64,000 nucleotides of DNA from Craspedostauros australis (Eukaryota > Bacillariophyta > Bacillariophyceae > Mastogloiales > Achnanthaceae), in contig JAMXDE010000022.1 in the NCBI GenBank assembly GCA_026770025.1, positions 62,001 through 126,000 of the forward strand, in the 5' to 3' direction. Within the stretch, counting starts at the first letter, position 1; every line of letters begins with the position of its first letter. A program made the translations under genes and the position numbers. The notes under the pieces were generated by a model. The model saw only the letters and a program-made list of their open reading frames with translations, searched no databases and was not told the DNA's origin. Below, one piece after another: positions 60,054 through 64,000 of the stretch.

Positions 60054-61579
60054 ATGATGATGAGACTACCATCCAAGGTGTTCCTGGCCTGCGTCGCTGT
60101 GCCTGCGATCCTGTCTGGATCCGCCAATGCGTTCACGTCCATTTCCGTGACAGGTAGCAGCGCCGCTCTGCGCCAATCTTTCGCAACAACGACAACGGCC
60201 GCCCGCGCATCGCTCAAGCCGTACATCGAGACACTGATCCAAGGCGACCGTCACCTGACGACGGAAGAGACAAAGGCCGCATTCGATGAGATCCTGCAAG
60301 GCGCCGATGAGGTGCAGGTCGGTTCGCTGCTGACCTTGATGCGCGCACGAGGCGAGACACCAGAAGAGATCGCCGGCATGGTGCAGGCCATGAACGATGC
60401 CTGCAATGCGGTGGATCTGGGCGACAAGAAGCTGCTCGACATTGTGGGCACCGGAGGCGATGGTGCCGATACCATCAACATCTCGACGGCCAGCGTGGTG
60501 CTGTCGGCCGCCTGCGGTTGCATCGTGGCCAAGGCTGGCAACCGCTCCGTGTCGTCGGCCTGCGGATCGGCCGATGTCCTCGAGGCGCTGGGCGTCAAGG
60601 TCGATCTCACGCCGGAGCAGGTCGTCAAGTGCGTGGAGGCCGTCAACGTGGCCTTCATGTTCGCGCCCGTCAACCATCCGGCCATGAAGTACGTTGCGCC
60701 CGTGCGCAAGAAGCTCGCCGTGCGCACGTGCTTCAACATCCTGGGACCCATGACGAATGCGGCCGGTGCGCAGCGCGCTGTCATCGGCGTCTTTCATCCG
60801 GAGCTCATGCCGCTCATGGCGGGTGCCTTGAAGTTTGTGGGACGCGTGGATCATGCCGTCATCATTCATGGTGTTGGTTTGGATGAGATAAGTCCGCTGG
60901 GTCCGGCGACTATCCTGGAGGTGAGTGATGTAGTTGTATCGATGCATGTGAATGTGGATGTGGATGTGGATGTACATGTGCATGTGCATGTGCATGTGCA
61001 TGTGAATGCGCATGTGGGTGACATCAGTGCGAATGCTGTCAATGGATGAACTCCTTGGCATGATGAAGGTTGCATGATGCACGGATGGAGCCATCATCTC
61101 ACCTTTCATTCTCTTTTCGTTTCGAATGTGCTTACATCACCATCTTGCGCTGTGTGGCGTGGCAATCACATCAACACCAAAATACCACCATGTCGACATA
61201 CAAATCAAACGGCGATCCCGACCATGACAAATAGATTAAAAACACTGCCGCACCAGGCGAACCACGAGTTTACGAAGAAAAGACGTTCGAATTCGATCCA
61301 GAATCTGTCGACATCCCCAGGTGCGAACTCATCGACCTGAAGGGAGGCGGTCCCGAGGAGAACGCGGAGAAGTTCCGTGCCGTGCTGCAAGGTGGAGACC
61401 ACACCGATGCCAAGAGGGATTCCATCGTGCTTAACGCGGGTGTGGGTTGCTACGTGTACGGACTCACGGAGACCATCGAGGAAGGCATTGCGTTGGCGCG
61501 CAAGACGCTGATCTCCGGTAAAGCGGCGGAGCTGATCGAGGAATGGGTGGAGACCAGTCAGAAGATTGCGGCAGAGTAA
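60054..61579 (+). CDS. trpD: Plastid-targeted anthranilate phosphoribosyltransferase
   Basis: Two exons, 60054-60920 and 61235-61579, give 403 aa. The 314-bp intron has donor GTGAGT and acceptor AAATAG, in phase 0, joining ATILE to IKNTAAPGEPRVYEEK. It carries out the second step of tryptophan synthesis, joining anthranilate to phosphoribosyl pyrophosphate. The signal peptide ends in SANAF (residues ~22-26), then a Ser/Thr/Arg transit region. Family motifs are VGTGGDGADTINIST, KAGNRSVSSACGSADVLEALG, NVAFMFAPVNHPAMKYV and RTCFNILGPMTNA, then GLDEISPLGP. The Lys-Ala-Gly-Asn-Arg-Ser and SSACGSADVLE forms look plant-like rather than bacterial. Exon 2 supplies GGGPEENAEKFRAVLQG and KRDSIVLNAG, completing the C-terminus. 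The intron contains a GATGTG/CATGTG repeat. Confidence 0.95.
60944..61019. repeat. ATGTGG/ATGTGC hexamer repeat inside the TrpD intron
   Basis: Tandem GGATGT then GCATGT units fill the 5' part of the 314-bp intron, starting ~24 bp after the donor. Because the repeat remains in frame, an unspliced transcript would read on about 43 codons to a stop at 61047. Confidence 0.85.
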
Positions 61580-62012
61580 AGCAGCGGCGGGATGTGCGCG
61601 CATATCTCACTCTCTGGAGGCGTACCATGCACAATGACGAAGGGAAGGGCCGTTACTGACATCGGCGCAGCGGCAGCAAACAGGAGCTGAATACTGCAAA
61701 TACGAGGATACTCTAGTATTCGTGCTAATGATAGCAGTATTCAATCGTTGAGGCCACATGCTGTCTCCTTACTTGTCCAGTTTATTACAATGATACTATT
61801 CTCTATTGGTGGTATCAATTCAATCATTCCCATCTCATGTCTCGCATTCTCGGTGGATGATGAGTTCTCACGCTGCACGAGCTCTGCCATTTGCTACCTC
61901 TAACTCTGTTGCTCTTGTTTTAGCTGATGTATTGCAACCTTCACGAACGGAACGGGACGCAACAGCTTTACCCAAGTGCAGCATGAGCTCGACGAGACGC
62001 AACGAACCTGCG
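61580..62012. other. Convergent intergenic region
   Basis: 3' flanks of trpD and the small gene ending at 62013. No gene seen. Confidence 0.5.
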
Positions 62013-62333
62013 TCACCATCGTTCTCGCACCGAAAAATCACTTTTCGCTTCCTTCGCGAAGGCCGACAGAAACCCGGCGACTCCTCGCAGCGGTGGCTTG
62101 GGCGGTGCATTCAATGCCGTCTTAGCCTTGGTCGTTGCTGATGCTTCTGCTGCCGCTTCGTTCATCAGCTCATCCATCGTCTTGTTCAAATGCTCCGCAC
62201 TCTGCTTCTGCATTGTCTCGTATCGCTTGCTGCTGCGCACGGCAAACTTCTGGAAGCTCTTCGAATTGGCCAAGCCCTTCACGATGATCTCGTTTCCAAC
62301 ATAGTTGGCGATACGTTGGAAGAACTGGCTCAT
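62013..62333 (-). CDS. Small conserved-type protein, unknown function
   Basis: 106 aa from the ATG at 62333. The first ~35 residues (MSQFFQRIANYVGNEIIVKGLANSKSFQKFAVRSSK) have the look of a short eukaryotic conserved motif, NE-x-IVKGLANS-x-x-FQ-x-FA. The remainder is helical and Ala/Glu/Lys-rich and ends ...GFLSAFAKEAKSDFSVRERW. No signal peptide; an amphipathic N-terminus could suit mitochondrial import. The function is not known to me. Coding character and the tidy ATG support a gene. Confidence 0.6.
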   Translation of the reverse strand: MSQFFQRIANYVGNEIIVKGLANSKSFQKFAVRSSKRYETMQKQSAEHLNKTMDELMNEAAAEASATTKAKTALNAPPKPPLRGVAGFLSAFAKEAKSDFSVRERW

Positions 62334-63096
62334 TGTTGATCTCTGCTATTCGCACGAGTATGATGTAGAATAGGAAGGACTCTGGCTCTTGGTGCGATCG
62401 ATCGTTCGTCTCTCTCTCTCTCTTGTGTTTGATGGTGTCTTCGTCTCCTCCTCTTGATGCCCTTGTTTTGTTGTTGGGTTTGGGGCGTGTTTTGCGTGCT
62501 TTGTGTGTTGGTGGCAACGTGTCTCTTGTTTCGTTCATCGTGATGCGTTTGGGACTGGATTCTTCGTGTTTCGAATAATTGTTCTTGTTTGTCTTGTATA
62601 GTCTTGTTGTACTACGGTCACAGGATAGACAGAAAACGAGAATCTTATGGTCAAAGTAGTCACATACCTACATTTCAAAAGGTAACGGTTCAACCCCCAC
62701 AAAAAGACATTCCCGCACGCGCCAAGCGACACTCGCGGGAAAACTTCCCGCCATTTTTTGATGGATCCCACCAATGCCCCCACAAGCCACAAAGACTGAG
62801 TATCGTGTTTGTATCAGTGGGATCGTTCATTCGGCATCCATCGTGGAAGTAAATTGGCGTGGCTGGTGATTACCATGAAAGCCTGGCGTGGATTGACTGG
62901 AGAGCTGCGAGTACTTATGGTACGATTGCCGTGCGCCTTCGAAGGCACAAGTGAGGAAGTGACGATCGGAATACCGACACTCCACAACTTCTCACAAATC
63001 ATCACGCACTCCAGTTCTCAACCACCCACGGAACTAGAACAAACATACAACGAGTAGTAGAGTCAGAAACGAACTGTCGATCACATCAAGCCAACA
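62334..63096. other. Divergent intergenic region
   Basis: Between the small gene (-) and the coiled-coil gene (+). It has a (CT)n tract at 62409-62422. Overlapping frames at 62535-63057 lack motifs. No gene called. Confidence 0.5.
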
Positions 63097-63747
63097 ATGA
63101 GAGGAACGATGCCACCCGCCACACCACCCCAAGCAAGAGCAGGTCTCGATTCGCCGGACCGATCGCAGTCCACCACGAAGGGCCACGGCGGATCCCCCAC
63201 AACCGTGCAGGTCGATCTGTCCACCGTCCAGCACAACGAACGCCTCCCCGACCTCAAGGACGTCGAACGCGAGATCCAGCTCGTCGTGCGCCGATCCGCC
63301 CAATCCAAGGCATCCTACAAATCCAAGCTGGGTCAGCTGTCGAACGAAGTCAAGGAGCACAATGCGGTGGTGCAGGATCTCGAGGCGGAGCTGCGCCTCG
63401 CGACAGAACAGCGGGATCGTCACCAATCGGCGTTGGACCGGATCAAGAACCGTCGAGAGCACGAGAGCGACACGCTGCAGATGCGACGGTTGAACCTCGA
63501 CATCATCAAGCTCATTCTGACCATGCCCAATGCCAAATCCAGATTTGCGAAAGGATTGCCGTACGACGTGTCCCTGGATTCCTCCGTCACGACAGACGTC
63601 AAGCAGAAGCGTCGGTTGGAGGTCGTGTACCAAAGATTACAGGAATCCAGAAAGCTCACGCAAAGCGAGGACGGTGACAAGGTCATGGAAGGTGAAGAGC
63701 TGTGCAGCGAGGCGACGGATGAGTTCCTGCAGCTGAAAGCAATGTAA
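63097..63747 (+). CDS. Coiled-coil protein, unknown function
   Basis: 216 aa from the ATG at 63097, preceded by ACATCAAGCCAACA leader. Residues 1-45 are Pro/Ser/Thr-rich. Residues ~50-135 form a continuous coiled coil (LKDVEREIQLVVRRSAQSKASYKSKL, then LEAELRLATEQRDRHQSALDRIKNRREHE). A short conserved-looking segment, LNLDIIKLILTMPNAKSRFAKGLPYDVS, then a second helix (KQKRRLEVVYQRLQESRKL) close the protein. It is probably a scaffold or motor/cilia-type accessory, but nothing is specific. No signal peptide. Confidence 0.7.
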   Translation: MRGTMPPATPPQARAGLDSPDRSQSTTKGHGGSPTTVQVDLSTVQHNERLPDLKDVEREIQLVVRRSAQSKASYKSKLGQLSNEVKEHNAVVQDLEAELRLATEQRDRHQSALDRIKNRREHESDTLQMRRLNLDIIKLILTMPNAKSRFAKGLPYDVSLDSSVTTDVKQKRRLEVVYQRLQESRKLTQSEDGDKVMEGEELCSEATDEFLQLKAM

Positions 63748-64000
63748 TACGATTCCAAGGCACATGTTCGAAGCACATGCGTCGAACAGATTGGTGCCAA
63801 GAGATTGGTCTTGAGAGACGTCAGGATCTGTTTGCTGGCGTTAGTTGGCGCCAGCCAGCGCACTCGTCGGCATACTGTGCTACGAAACATTCGATGCATG
63901 GAACATGCATGCATGAGTTCTCTATGCTATTAACTTGAGTTTGGGATTGTTGGGAGAAACAGAGATCAGCGGGACAATCTGCAACTTGCAAGCCATCTAC
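63748..64000. other. Window end, no gene seen
   Basis: 3' flank of the coiled-coil gene. A GTTGGCGCCAGCCAGCGC near-palindrome lies at ~63843-63860, otherwise nothing recognised. Confidence 0.5.

Noticed and set aside
1..64000. CRISPR arrays, prophage, operons or Shine-Dalgarno-driven genes
   Set aside because: The window is eukaryotic: spliced genes, PRP28, secondary-plastid presequences; no regularly spaced repeat arrays were seen.

Overview
This window looks like nuclear DNA of a photosynthetic stramenopile (ochrophyte), most likely a diatom. Genes are compact and mostly intronless. Five genes have one short GT-AG intron of about 260-370 bp, in phase 0 in four of them. At least seven proteins begin with a hydrophobic signal segment ending in a Phe motif (VSAF, VAF, NGF, HAF, NAF), the pattern of proteins targeted to four-membrane secondary plastids. 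5' leaders are rich in CA and CAA. Species identity cannot be read from the window.

Layout. 1-2515: the 3' end of a large signalling-kinase/ATPase-type gene, convergent with a Rossmann/methyltransferase-like gene. 2516-8904: a gene-poor, repeat-derived stretch with a 32-bp inverted repeat flanking about 2 kb, a perfect 19-bp-arm hairpin, a broken retroelement-like reading frame and diverged direct repeats. 8905-20258: four large lineage-type genes of unknown function (a Cys-rich membrane protein, a coiled-coil protein, a 396-aa protein, a 1023-aa putative plastid protein). 22401-34327: a Pro/Tyr-rich protein with repeated basic modules, an eEF1A-methyltransferase-like protein, a plastid protein, a small acidic protein, a GDA1/CD39 apyrase and a BTB/coiled-coil protein. 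35474-43907: a coiled-coil gene behind a (CAA)31 tract, the spliceosomal helicase PRP28/DDX23, two small plastid-type proteins and a glutathionyl-hydroquinone reductase. 44454-47861: two tandem WrbA quinone reductase genes with the intron at the same codon. 49440-63747: a plastid-targeted conserved protein, a 1270-aa single-pass protein with three extracytoplasmic repeats, a membrane-anchored UDP-galactopyranose mutase, plastid-type EF-P, plastid anthranilate phosphoribosyltransferase (TrpD), and two small proteins.

How the genes relate. There is no operon logic; neighbours are independent. Recurrent themes are plastid biogenesis and metabolism (EF-P, TrpD and several unknown plastid proteins) and quinone/redox protection (two WrbA genes and a glutathionyl-hydroquinone reductase within 5 kb). 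The most unusual observations are an arginine at the tip position of plastid EF-P where lysine is usual, a membrane-anchored UDP-galactopyranose mutase, an intron splitting the gene for a splicing helicase, a TACTCGTA motif confined to non-coding DNA, and the repeat-derived island at 3.2-6.0 kb.

Limits. All calls are by eye. Starts were set at ATG codons, and upstream in-frame TTG or GTG extensions were discarded. UTRs and undetected small exons cannot be excluded.
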